Source: Myxococcales bacterium (lineage in GTDB: Bacteria; Myxococcota_A; Polyangia; Polyangiales; Polyangiaceae). From it: a DNA stretch of 64,000 bases. Below are positions 25,070 to 34,800 of this stretch, piece after piece; positions within the stretch are counted from its first letter, which is position 1; each line of letters begins with the position of its first letter. A program made the translations under genes and the position numbers. Below the pieces are notes generated by a model. It saw nothing but the letters and a program-made list of their open reading frames with translations. It searched no databases and was not told where the DNA came from. The stretch is taken from contig JADKKK010000001.1 in assembly GCA_016720545.1 (NCBI GenBank), positions 1 through 64,000 on the forward strand. The letters run 5' to 3'.

Positions 25070-25816
25070 ATGTTTCGACTCGACGGAAAGGTTGCGATCG
25101 TCACCGGCGGCTCGCGCGGCATCGGGCGCGCGTGCTGTGAGGCGCTCGCGGCGCAGGGCGCGACCGTGGTGGTCAACTACGTCCGCGGCGAGGCCGCGGC
25201 GAACGAGGTCGTCGAGGGCATCGTCGCCCGGGGCGGCAAGGCCGAGGCGGCCGCGTTCGACATCGCCGACACGAAGGCCTCGGAGGCCGCCATCGACGCT
25301 ATCGCCAAGCGGCTCGGGCGCCTCGACATTCTCGTCGCGAACGCGGGCATCGCCATCGACGGGCTGCTCCTGCGCCTGAAAGACGAGGACGTGAGCCGCA
25401 TGTTCGACGTGAACGTGAAGGGCTCGCTCGCGTGCGCGAAGGCCGCGACGAAGGTCATGATGCGCGCGAAGACCGGGCGCATCATCTTCGTCTCCAGCGT
25501 CATCGCCGAGATGGGGAACGTAGGGCAGACCGCCTACGCCGCCACGAAAGCCGCCCTCCTCGGCGTCACCAAGTCGATCGCGCGCGAGTTCGCGTCGCGT
25601 CAGATCACGGTGAACGCGATCACGCCCGGCTTCATCGAGACCGACATGACCCACGCCATGCCGGAGGCCATGAAGGAGCAGGTGCTGAAGGCCATCCCGC
25701 TCGGGCGCATCGGCGCCGCCAACGACGTCGCCGCCGCCTGCGCCTTCCTCGCGAGCGACGAGGCCGCCTACATGACCGGCCAGGTGCTCAGGGTCAACGG
25801 CGGCATGTACGTCTAG
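25070..25816 (+). CDS. fabG: 3-oxoacyl-ACP reductase
   Basis: 248 residues, typical length. FabG reduces 3-oxoacyl-ACP with NADPH in each elongation round. The SDR signatures are TGGSRGIGRA (nucleotide loop), LVANAGIAIDGLLLRLKDED, the Ser/Tyr/Lys catalytic set in SSVIAEMGNVGQTAYAATKAA (Tyr about 157, Lys about 161) and NAITPGFIETDMTHAMPE. The FabG-specific C-terminus MTGQVLRVNGGMYV is intact. A strong AGGAGA ribosome-binding site precedes the ATG. The gap to acpP is 227 bp and may hold a separate acpP promoter, because acpP is usually expressed at high level. Confidence 0.96.
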   Translation: MFRLDGKVAIVTGGSRGIGRACCEALAAQGATVVVNYVRGEAAANEVVEGIVARGGKAEAAAFDIADTKASEAAIDAIAKRLGRLDILVANAGIAIDGLLLRLKDEDVSRMFDVNVKGSLACAKAATKVMMRAKTGRIIFVSSVIAEMGNVGQTAYAATKAALLGVTKSIAREFASRQITVNAITPGFIETDMTHAMPEAMKEQVLKAIPLGRIGAANDVAAACAFLASDEAAYMTGQVLRVNGGMYV

Positions 25817-26043
25817 CTAGCGATCCCCCCGGCGTGCGTCTCATCGGCGTCTAAAAAACGAGGTTCCCAGGCGACCGAATTGAGGTAGAACGCCCACGTT
25901 CACTTGGTGCACGCCCCCGACGGCGTCCGCACCGGCGCTCCGCGAGCCTGGCGCCTCGAGGGCTCCTCTCGCAGCAGGCGCCCAACCGACTCCCCGTTCT
26001 TTCCCACCTCTTCGTAAGAAGCATCGACCCCCGAGGGCACGAA

Positions 26044-26286
26044 ATGGCTCAGGACATTCCCAGCGAAGTCAAGCGCATCATCAAGGAGCAGCTCGACGTC
26101 GACGACAAGGACATCAAGCCCGAATCGACGTTCATCGAAGATCTCGGCGCAGACTCTCTCGGCCTCGTGGAGCTCGTGCTGGCGTTCGAGGAGGCCTTCG
26201 AGATCGACATCCCCGACGAGGACACCGAGAAGATCCGCACCGTGCAGGACGCGATCGACTACATCGAGAAGAACGCCAAGAAGTAG
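26044..26286 (+). CDS. acpP: Acyl carrier protein
   Basis: 80 residues, acidic, all-helical. The phosphopantetheine attachment site is Ser 38 in GADSLGLVELVLAFEE. Helices III and IV (IDIPDEDTEKIRTVQDAIDYIE) are standard. It carries the growing acyl chains between the Fab enzymes. The gene is in the usual position between fabG and fabF. The 227 bp upstream has a C-rich patch and a TAAAAAACGAGG stretch near 25852 but no promoter I can name with confidence. The residue after the Ser-Leu is Gly where many ACPs have Asp; this is a mild variation. Confidence 0.96.
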   Translation: MAQDIPSEVKRIIKEQLDVDDKDIKPESTFIEDLGADSLGLVELVLAFEEAFEIDIPDEDTEKIRTVQDAIDYIEKNAKK

Positions 26287-26469
26287 CCTCTCGCGCGAGC
26301 GAGCGACATCCACTTGGTCCCTCCGCGGGCGCACGACGGCAGAGCGCCGCGTGCGCCCGTCGCGCATTCGGTCGCTTGCCTTCGAGTGCGGCTGGACGTA
26401 TCTGGCAGCGAAGCGCCTCCACCTCACCGCGTCACCGTCGTCTTCACGCCTCCGGGCCCGAGGGAGCAC

Positions 26470-27735
26470 ATGGAAAGAGTCGTCATCACCGGGGTCGGCC
26501 TCATCAGCCCCGTCGGCATCGGCACCGAGCCCACCTGGAACGCCCTCCTCGAGGGCCAGAGCGGCGCCGGCCCCATCACGCTCTTCGACGCCTCCCAGTT
26601 TCGCGTGCGCATCGCAGCCGAGGTCAAGGGCTGGGACCCCCTTGGGGCGGGCTTCATCGAGAAGAAGAAGCTGAAGGAGATGGACCGCTTCATCGAGTTC
26701 GCGGTCGCGGCGGGCAAGCTCGCCATCGCCGACGCCGCCCTCGAGCTCGCCGAGGAAGAGCGCGATCGCGCCGGGTGTTTCGTGGGCGTGGGCCTCGGCG
26801 GCCTCGCGACCCTCGAGCGCACCAAGACCACGCTCATCGAGAAGGGGCCTACGCGCATCAGCCCCTACAGCATCCCGGGCATCATCGCGAACCTCGCCGC
26901 AGGCCACTTGTCGATGCTCTACGGCCTCCGCGGCCCGTCGTTCTGCACAACGAGCGCGTGCTCGAGCGGCGCCCACGCCATCGGAGAGGCCCTCCTGTGG
27001 ATGCGTCACCGCCGCATGGAGGTCATGGTCGTGGGCGGCGCCGAGGCCACCATCACGGGGGTCGGCATCGGCGGATTCGAGGCCATGATGGCCCTCTCGA
27101 AGCGCAACGACGACCCAACCGCGGCGAGCCGCCCGTTCGACCGCGGTCGCGACGGCTTCCTCTGCGGGGAGGGCGCAGGCGTGCTGGTGCTCGAGACCCT
27201 GAGCCGTGCCCGCAAGCGCGGCGCCAAGATCTACGCGGAGGTCAGCGGGTACGGCGCGTCGAGCGACGCCCACCACCTGACGGCCATCGCCCCCGGGGGT
27301 GCAGGCGCGGTGCGCTCCATGCGCATGGCCCTGGAGGACGCGGGCCTCGCGCCCGACGCGATCGACTACGTAAACGCGCACGGCACCTCCACACCGATCG
27401 GTGACATCGCGGAGTCGCAGGCCATCACCACCACGTTCGGCGCGCGCGCCACGGACCGCAAAGCCGACGGGCTCTGGGTGAGCTCCACGAAGTCGATGAC
27501 CGGCCACCTGCTCGGCGCCGCGGGCGCCTTGGAGAGCGCCGTGTGCGCGCTGGCCCTCGCGCGCGGGCGGGTCCCGCCAACCATCAACTTAGTTGACCAA
27601 GACCCCGAGTGTCGCCTCGACTACGTCGCGAACACGGCGCGCGAGCGCCCGATCCGGCACGCCCTCAACAACTCGTTCGGGTTCGGCGGCACCAACTGTT
27701 CGCTCGTGCTCTCTCGCGTCGGGGCCGAGTCATGA
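26470..27735 (+). CDS. fabF: Beta-ketoacyl-ACP synthase II
   Basis: 421 residues from the ATG at 26470, with AGGGAGCAC just upstream; the frame is open further back but the protein start MERVVITGVGLISP is canonical. KAS II elongates acyl-ACP chains. The Cys-His-His triad is present: TTSACSSGAHAIGEA (Cys about 164), NAHGTSTPIGD (His about 303) and STKSMTGHLLGAAG (His about 341). The end LNNSFGFGGTNCSLVLSR is typical. The stop overlaps the rpiB start (ATGA). The 184 bp between acpP and fabF contain no gene. Confidence 0.96.
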   Translation: MERVVITGVGLISPVGIGTEPTWNALLEGQSGAGPITLFDASQFRVRIAAEVKGWDPLGAGFIEKKKLKEMDRFIEFAVAAGKLAIADAALELAEEERDRAGCFVGVGLGGLATLERTKTTLIEKGPTRISPYSIPGIIANLAAGHLSMLYGLRGPSFCTTSACSSGAHAIGEALLWMRHRRMEVMVVGGAEATITGVGIGGFEAMMALSKRNDDPTAASRPFDRGRDGFLCGEGAGVLVLETLSRARKRGAKIYAEVSGYGASSDAHHLTAIAPGGAGAVRSMRMALEDAGLAPDAIDYVNAHGTSTPIGDIAESQAITTTFGARATDRKADGLWVSSTKSMTGHLLGAAGALESAVCALALARGRVPPTINLVDQDPECRLDYVANTARERPIRHALNNSFGFGGTNCSLVLSRVGAES

Positions 27736-28187
27736 GCGCCGACACGCCCGCGCCGGCGCTCGCCCTCGCCGCCGACCACGGCGGCCTCGCCCTCAAGGAG
27801 GCCCTCAAGGCCGCGCTGCTCGCCAAGGGCGTCGCGCTCGTCGACCTCGGCACGCACACCCCGGAGTCGGTCGACTACCCCGACCTCGCCCACCGCGCGG
27901 CGCGCGGCATCGTCGCGGGCGAATTCCCGCGCGCGATCCTCGTGTGTGGCACGGGCGTCGGCATGGCGATCGCCGCCAACCGCCACCCCGGCGTCCGCGC
28001 CGTAAACTGCTCGGACACGTACACCGCCTCGATGAGCCGGTCGCACAACGACTCGAACGTCCTCACGCTGGGCGAGCGGGTCGTGGGCCCGGGGCTCGCC
28101 TTGGCGATCGCCGAGGCGTGGCTCGCTGCGCCCCACTCCGACGACGCGCGCCACCACCGGCGCGTCGGGAAGATCGAGCCGGCGTGA
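27732..28187 (+). CDS. rpiB: Ribose 5-phosphate isomerase B
   Basis: 151 residues. It interconverts ribose 5-phosphate and ribulose 5-phosphate. RpiB/LacAB motifs: AADHGGLALKEAL (Asp/His), DLGTHTPESVDYPDLA, the catalytic Cys 72 in VCGTGVGMAIAANR, and RSHNDSNVLTLGER. The ATG at 27732 overlaps the fabF stop by four bases, so translation is probably coupled to fatty-acid synthesis genes. A short basic tail (RHHRRVGKIE) is normal for the family. Cytoplasmic. Confidence 0.95.
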   Translation: MSADTPAPALALAADHGGLALKEALKAALLAKGVALVDLGTHTPESVDYPDLAHRAARGIVAGEFPRAILVCGTGVGMAIAANRHPGVRAVNCSDTYTASMSRSHNDSNVLTLGERVVGPGLALAIAEAWLAAPHSDDARHHRRVGKIEPA

Positions 28188-28308
28188 GCGCCACGCGACG
28201 CGCCGCGTGCCACGCGCCCTCGGGCGTGGTATCTCGCGCGAACGTGAAGATCCCCGCAGAACCGTGGCGACCGCGGCCCGCCTCCGGGGCCGCCTCGGAG
28301 CGTGCGCG

Positions 28309-28836
28309 ATGAAGTGCCCCTTCTGCGCGAACGGCGAGAGTCGGGTGACCGACACGCGCGCCTCCGTACAGGGCGACGTCGTGCGCCGCCGCCGCGAGTG
28401 CGAGTCATGCGCCCGCCGCTTCACCACGTACGAGCGCGTCGAGGAGGTCCTGCCCCTCGTGGTCAAGAAGGACATGCGGCGCGAGGCGTTCGATCGCCAG
28501 AAGCTGCTCGGCGGGCTCCGCCGCGCCTGCGAGAAGCGCCCGGTCTCACTGGAGGCTCTCGAGGCGATGGCCGACGCCACCGAGCGCGAGCTGATGGACT
28601 CGGGCGAGAAGGAGATCACCTCGCGCGCGCTCGGCGAGTCCGTGATGCGCCGCCTGCGCACCGCCGATGGCGTGGCCTACGTCCGTTTCGCGAGCGTTTA
28701 CCGGCAGTTTCGTGACATCGACGAGTTCCGCACCGAGCTCGAGACCCTCGCCCGGGACGGCGGGCCACGCGCCGCCGAAGCGCCTCACCCTGACCCGAGC
28801 GCAGCGCTGGCGCTCGCGCCCGAGGCGACGCCTTGA
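28309..28836 (+). CDS. nrdR: Transcriptional repressor NrdR
   Basis: 175 residues from the ATG at 28309. The N-terminal zinc ribbon has Cys 3, 6, 31 and 34 (MKCPFC; RRECESCARRF). An ATP-cone domain (about 48-138) follows, with VVKKDMRREAFDRQKLLGGL and VAYVRFASVYRQFRDI. NrdR senses dATP/ATP and represses ribonucleotide reductase genes. A Pro/Ala-rich tail after residue 150 is longer than usual. No ribonucleotide reductase gene is in the window. Its stop overlaps the TTG start of ribD (TTGA at 28833-28836), a common nrdR-ribD arrangement. Confidence 0.95.
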   Translation: MKCPFCANGESRVTDTRASVQGDVVRRRRECESCARRFTTYERVEEVLPLVVKKDMRREAFDRQKLLGGLRRACEKRPVSLEALEAMADATERELMDSGEKEITSRALGESVMRRLRTADGVAYVRFASVYRQFRDIDEFRTELETLARDGGPRAAEAPHPDPSAALALAPEATP

Positions 28837-29942
28837 CCGCGGTCGACCACGAGGCGTGGATGACCCTGGCCATCGGGGAGGGCCGCTCCGGGCGCCCCTC
28901 GCCGAACCCCCACGTGGGCGCGCTCGTCGTGAAGGACGGCAAGATCCTCGCGCGGGCCCACCACGCGCGCGCCGGCGGGGAGCACGCGGAGCTCGCCGCC
29001 CTCCGGCTCGCCGGCAGCGAGGCGCGCGGGGCGACGGTCTACGTCTCGCTCGAACCCTGCAACCACCACGGCAAGACCCCGCCCTGCACCGACGCGCTCA
29101 TCGCCGCGGGGGTCGCGTGTGTGGTGGTCGGCGTGCTCGACCCGAACCCGCACGTGCGCGGCGGCGGCGTCGACGCCCTCCAGAAGGCCGGCATCCAGGT
29201 GGTCACCGGCGTGTCCCAGGCCGCGGCACACGCGCTCGCGGCGCCCTGGCTGAAGCACATCACGCTCGGTCTGCCTTACGTTTCGCTCAAGCTCGCGCTC
29301 ACCCTCGACGGGCGCATCGCGACGCGGAGCGGGGCGAGCAAGTGGGTCACCGGCCCCGAAGCGCGGGCGAAGGTGCACGCGCTGCGCTCCTCACACGACG
29401 CCGTGGCCGTCGGCGTGGGCACGGTCGTGGCCGACGACCCGCGCCTCACCGTGCGCGACAGCCCGGGGACGAGCCCGGTGCGGGTCGTCTTCGACACCAC
29501 GCTGCGCCTGCCGCTCGACGGCCAGCTCGTCGCCTCCGCGCGCGAAATCCCCCTCGTGGTGCTCTGCTCGCTCGACGCCTCCCCCAAGGCCGAGGCCGAG
29601 CTCCAGAGCCACGGCGCCGTCGTGCTGCGGGCGCCCGAGTCCACCGCAGGCCGGGTCGACATCGAGAGCGCGCTGCGCCTGCTCGGCGAGCGCGGCATCG
29701 TCTCCATGATGGTCGAGGGCGGCGCCGAGCTCGCGGGCAGCTTCCTCGCCGGGCGACTCGCGGACGAGCTCCACGCGTTCATCGCGCCGTCGCTGTTCGG
29801 TCCGCGCGGTCGGCCAGGCGCGGTCGACTGGAAGGGCCCCGCGACCCCCACCGAGGCGCCCCGCATCACGCGGCCCGTGTGGGAGTGCTGCGGCGACGAC
29901 GCCTACGTGCACGGCCCCGTCGCCTACCCCGACGAAGAGTAG
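28833..29942 (+). CDS. ribD: Bifunctional riboflavin biosynthesis deaminase/reductase
   Basis: 369 residues, starting with TTG at 28833 in a TTGA overlap with nrdR. The N-terminal deaminase domain (about 1-145) has the zinc site GGEHAEL (His 51, Glu 53) and EPCNHHGKTPPC (Cys 76 and Cys 85). The C-terminal reductase domain (about 150-365) has YVSLKLALTLDGRIAT, VAVGVGTVVADDPRLTVRD and MVEGGAELAGSFL. It converts the GTP-derived pyrimidine by deamination and NADPH reduction. The other rib genes are not in the window. No FMN riboswitch is visible, as the gene is inside an operon. Confidence 0.95.
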   Translation: MTAVDHEAWMTLAIGEGRSGRPSPNPHVGALVVKDGKILARAHHARAGGEHAELAALRLAGSEARGATVYVSLEPCNHHGKTPPCTDALIAAGVACVVVGVLDPNPHVRGGGVDALQKAGIQVVTGVSQAAAHALAAPWLKHITLGLPYVSLKLALTLDGRIATRSGASKWVTGPEARAKVHALRSSHDAVAVGVGTVVADDPRLTVRDSPGTSPVRVVFDTTLRLPLDGQLVASAREIPLVVLCSLDASPKAEAELQSHGAVVLRAPESTAGRVDIESALRLLGERGIVSMMVEGGAELAGSFLAGRLADELHAFIAPSLFGPRGRPGAVDWKGPATPTEAPRITRPVWECCGDDAYVHGPVAYPDEE

Positions 29943-29948
29943 TCCGCC

Positions 29949-30010
29949 GCGCATGAGCTCGCGACGCGGCGCATGAGCTTGGGGGGAGCGGAGGGTGCAT
30001 GCATTCTGCA
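29949..30010. repeat. Direct repeats and TGCA-rich element upstream of def
   Basis: GCGCATGAGCT occurs twice (29949-29959 and 29969-29979) with a period of exactly 20 bases, roughly two helical turns. A TGCATGCATTCTGCA element follows at 29996-30010. Both lie in the 146-bp gap between ribD and def, where a promoter for def is expected. Same-face spacing suggests binding of a protein dimer. No known factor is identified. Confidence 0.4.
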
Positions 30011-30088
30011 CATTCACCAAGGTCCCCGCCCGCACCTTGCGAGAGCGCTGCGCTGTGGCCATTTTTGCGCTAAAGGGCCTCTCCCATC

Positions 30089-30589
30089 ATGATCCTCACG
30101 ATCCTGCATTACCCCGACGAGCGACTGCGTCAGCCCGGCAAGAAGATCGACGCGGTCACCCCCGAGCTGCTCCGGCTCATCGACGACATGGCCGAGACCA
30201 TGTACGCGGCGCCGGGCGTGGGGCTCGCCGCGCCGCAGGTGGGCGAGGCGCTGCAGCTCTTTCTCATCGACGTCGCGACCGAGGAAGAGCCGAGTGATCT
30301 GCGGGTGTTCATCAACCCCGAGATCGTGGCGAAGGACGGCGAGACCACCTTCGGCGAGGGGTGCCTCAGCTTCCCGGGCGCGCAGGAGGACATCGTGCGG
30401 GCCGAGCGCGTGACCGTGAACGCCCTGGGACGGGACGGCGAGCCCTTCACTCTCGAGGCCGAGGGCCTCCTCGCGATCGCCGTCCAGCACGAGCTCGACC
30501 ATCTCCATGGCGTGCTCATGATCGACAAGCTCGGCCCGCTGAAGAAGCGGCTCCTCCACCGCAAGATGACCAAGCGCGGAGAGCGTTAG
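30089..30589 (+). CDS. def: Peptide deformylase
   Basis: 166 residues, typical length. It removes the formyl group from new proteins using a metal ion. All three motifs are present: GVGLAAPQVG (about 45), EGCLSFPG with Cys 92, and QHELDHLHG with the metal-binding His-Glu-His near 133-137. The common Ser/Arg variant EGCLSxP is kept. It is not next to fmt, as it is in many genomes. A CCGCC/GGCGG hairpin near 30631-30643 lies between it and the convergent lipoprotein gene and may help to end transcription. Confidence 0.96.
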   Translation: MILTILHYPDERLRQPGKKIDAVTPELLRLIDDMAETMYAAPGVGLAAPQVGEALQLFLIDVATEEEPSDLRVFINPEIVAKDGETTFGEGCLSFPGAQEDIVRAERVTVNALGRDGEPFTLEAEGLLAIAVQHELDHLHGVLMIDKLGPLKKRLLHRKMTKRGER

Positions 30590-30678
30590 CAGCCTGCCGC
30601 GGGTCCGACCGACCCGCCCGTCGTTCACGCCGCCTCGGCGGTCTCTCGAGCCCCGCCGTCGCCTTCACCACCGCCGCG

Positions 30679-31020
30679 TCAGTCGATGCACGACTCCCAG
30701 ACGTTGGGGTTTGGCGCCGCCATCGCGCACCGGTGCTCCTTCTTGGTGATCTCGGCCTCGCACTGCTCGAACACCTTCCGGTAGGAGGGCTGCGCCTTCC
30801 GCACGGCGCGCTTCATGTCGCGCGCGATCTGCTTCTGGGCAGGCGGCAGCTTCGCGAGCTCGGGGTCGTCGGCGATCACCATGTCGAGGTACTTGTCGAG
30901 CATCTGCTCGCAGTCGGCCTTGGTCGCGCGGCCGTTGCACCCGAGCACCGACACCGCGAAGGGCGCGAGCGCGAGGTGACGGGCCAGCGCGGCACGAGCC
31001 AGGGTGCGGAGAACGCGCAT
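30679..31020 (-). CDS. Small lipoprotein-like protein, helical
   Basis: 113 residues read leftward from the ATG at 31018-31020. The N-terminus is a signal peptide ending in PFAVSVLGCNG, a lipobox-like site with Cys about 29. The mature part is charged and helical: KADCEQMLDKYLDMVI, KLPPAQKQIARDMKRAV and YRKVFEQCEAEITKKEHRCAM, ending VWESCID. Four cysteines could pair. Similar short Cys-containing lipoproteins occur widely in myxobacteria and Leptospira without known function. It is convergent with def and divergent from prfC. Confidence 0.7.
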   Translation of the reverse strand: MRVLRTLARAALARHLALAPFAVSVLGCNGRATKADCEQMLDKYLDMVIADDPELAKLPPAQKQIARDMKRAVRKAQPSYRKVFEQCEAEITKKEHRCAMAAPNPNVWESCID

Positions 31021-31184
31021 TCCTCGGTGTATAGCCCATCTGCGGCCGCTCCGTCCCCCTCGCTCGCCTTGACGCGGGATCCCGGGTGTGAGAGCACCGC
31101 GGGCGCGCGCGGCGTCCGCGCCCACTCTCGCGCCCATCCCGCGCCTCCGCTCGCGCCCACCTCTCGCGCCACCTCGCGTAAACC

Positions 31185-32813
<1,629 letters not shown>

Positions 32814-32969
32814 CCGACGCGGGGCGCCGCGGCGCCGGCGAGTGGCGCACGAGCTCGTAGGCCGCGAACGGCGCGTCGCCGAGGGTCTCGCTCGACGGCG
32901 CGCCACCGGCCGCGACTCGGCGACACATTTCGCCTTGACCCCCCCTTCGGCGGGTCGTACGCCACCTCG

Positions 32970-34127
32970 ATGATCTGGCGCCCCGCCGACCCCCGCCTCT
33001 CGCGTCTCCCGCTCGCCGCCCTCACCCTCCTGGCCGTCGCAGCCGCCGGCGCGGCGTGCGGCGGCGGCGCCCCCGACGAGAGCCCCGGGGCCGACGCCCC
33101 CGCGACCAGCGCGCAGGTTCCGCCCGGCGCGACGGGATCCGGCGCGCCGTCCACGCCCTCTACGGCGTCCACGCCGCCGCCTTCGCCGTCCACGCCGCCG
33201 TCGGCGACCCCCGACGCGAGCCCGCCGCGTGACGGCGGCCCCGACTCCAGCGTCGACGCCGCTCCGCCGGACGCTGGGCCGCCGCCGGTGCTCCGCTTCG
33301 CTGCGCTCGGCGACACGGGGAAGGCCAACACGGGCCAGCGCGCCGTCGGCGCCGCGATCGCGGCGAAGTGTGCGGCGGACGGCTGCGACTTCGTGCAGCT
33401 CCTCGGCGACAACTTCTACGACAGCGGCGTCTCTTCGCCCACCGATCCGCTCTTCCAGAGCCATTTCGAGGTGCCCTACGCGAGCGTGGCGGCGCCCTTC
33501 TGGGTGGTGCTCGGCAACCACGACTACGGCGCGGGCGGCGCGGGCACCGACTTCACGCGGGGTCAGCACCAGGTCGATTACACCGCGCGCTCCACCAAGT
33601 GGAAGCTGCCCTCGAAGTACTGGCACCGAACGGCGGCGCACGCGGAGCTCATCGGCCTCGACACGAACATGATGATGTTCAGCCTCGCGTCCGACCAAGC
33701 GCGCGACGTGCCCCGCTGGATCGCCGCGGCCACGTCGACCTGGAAGATCGCGTTCGGTCACCACCCGTACCTGTCGAACGGCCCGCACGGGAACGCAGGC
33801 TCCTACGACAACCTGCCCATCGTGCCCGTCGCGAACGGCAAGGGCGTGAAGGACTTCCTCGAAGACAACATCTGCGGCCGGGTCGACGTCTACATCTGCG
33901 GGCATGATCACTCGAGCCAGTGGATCACGCCCAAATGCGGCGCGAACACGGAGCTCCTCGTGGCCGGCGCGGGCGCGTCTGCCACGACGCTAACCTCTCG
34001 AAACGCCTCGTATTTCCAGACCGAGACGTTGAGCTTCCTCTACGTGGTCATCGAAGGCAGGAAGCTCACCGCGTCGTTCATCTCGGACACCGGCGCGACC
34101 CTCTTCACTCGCTCGTATACGAAGTAG
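32970..34127 (+). CDS. Purple acid phosphatase-like metallophosphoesterase, lipoprotein
   Basis: 385 residues. The lipobox is AAAGAACGGG, followed by a long Pro/Ser/Thr/Asp linker to about residue 107. The calcineurin-like domain has the full metal-ligand set: ALGDTGKAN (about 112), QLLGDNFYDSGV (about 146), VVLGNHDYGAGG (about 182), AFGHHPYLSNGPHG (about 262) and ICGHDHSSQW (about 310). The Tyr next to GNHD and the FYDSGV segment match the small (tartrate-resistant) purple acid phosphatases. It likely hydrolyses phosphate esters at the cell surface. Followed by maf after 11 bp. Confidence 0.88.
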   Translation: MIWRPADPRLSRLPLAALTLLAVAAAGAACGGGAPDESPGADAPATSAQVPPGATGSGAPSTPSTASTPPPSPSTPPSATPDASPPRDGGPDSSVDAAPPDAGPPPVLRFAALGDTGKANTGQRAVGAAIAAKCAADGCDFVQLLGDNFYDSGVSSPTDPLFQSHFEVPYASVAAPFWVVLGNHDYGAGGAGTDFTRGQHQVDYTARSTKWKLPSKYWHRTAAHAELIGLDTNMMMFSLASDQARDVPRWIAAATSTWKIAFGHHPYLSNGPHGNAGSYDNLPIVPVANGKGVKDFLEDNICGRVDVYICGHDHSSQWITPKCGANTELLVAGAGASATTLTSRNASYFQTETLSFLYVVIEGRKLTASFISDTGATLFTRSYTK

Positions 34128-34138
34128 GCGGAGGGCTC

Positions 34139-34786
34139 GTGGGCCTCTCCGCGCATCCTCCGTCGCCTCGCTCCGAGCTCATCCTCGCCTCCACGTCGCG
34201 CTACCGGATCGAGCTCATGGACCGCCTCGGGGTGACGTACCGCGCGGTGGCGCACGGGTGCGACGAGCGCGCGGTCGAGGGCGCGGTCCCGCGTGAGCCC
34301 GCGACTGCGCACGAGGGCGCGCGTGGCTACGACGAGCGCATCGCCCTCACGCTCGCCATGGCGAAGGCCGAGAGCCTCGCCGCCGCCCACCCCGACGCGT
34401 TCGTGCTGGGCTCCGATCAGGTCGTGAGCCTCGACGGGAAAATCTTCGGCAAGCCCGGCGGGCACGAGGGCGCACGCGCCCAGCTCGCGCGCCTCTCCGG
34501 GCGCGAGCACCGCATCGTCACCGCGGTGAGCTTGCGCGCCCCCGACGGCGTGCACCGCTCCCACGTCGACGTGCACCGCATGCGCATGCGCACGCTCACC
34601 CCCGACGCCATCGCGCGCTACGTGGAGCGCGATCGGCCGTTCGACTGCGCTGGCTCGTACCGCATCGAGGCGCTCGGCATCGCGCTCTTCGAGCGCATCG
34701 AGGGCGCCGACCACACGGCGATCATGGGGCTCCCGCTCACCGCCGTGGTGCCGCTGCTGATCGGCGTCGGCTTCGCGATCCCGTAG
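34139..34786 (+). CDS. maf: Maf-like nucleoside triphosphate pyrophosphatase
   Basis: 215 residues from the GTG at 34139, chosen because GGCGGAGG lies just upstream and the family start SELILASTSRYRIELM follows after a short leader. Maf proteins hydrolyse non-canonical nucleotides (dTTP/UTP or m7GTP types) to keep them out of nucleic acids. Motifs: LASTSRYR, the central VLGSDQVVSLDGKIFGKP with the catalytic Asp, LARLSGREHRIVTAV, and CAGSYRIEALGIALFERIEG. The last resembles the m7GTP-type (YceF) branch, but I would not fix the substrate. Convergent with pepQ 14 bp away. Confidence 0.9.
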   Translation: MGLSAHPPSPRSELILASTSRYRIELMDRLGVTYRAVAHGCDERAVEGAVPREPATAHEGARGYDERIALTLAMAKAESLAAAHPDAFVLGSDQVVSLDGKIFGKPGGHEGARAQLARLSGREHRIVTAVSLRAPDGVHRSHVDVHRMRMRTLTPDAIARYVERDRPFDCAGSYRIEALGIALFERIEGADHTAIMGLPLTAVVPLLIGVGFAIP

Positions 34787-34800
34787 TGGGCGGGGCGTCG

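Noticed and set aside
28700..28840. FMN riboswitch before ribD
   Set aside because: No RFN element is visible; ribD starts within the nrdR stop and has no untranslated leader.
30060..30085. Sigma-54-like sequence before def (TGGCC...TTTTTGC)
   Set aside because: The distance between the GG and GC elements is two bases too short for a -24/-12 promoter.
31120..31180. CRISPR-like repeats near prfC
   Set aside because: Units are only about 7-11 bases, irregular, without spacers of constant length, and no cas genes are present.
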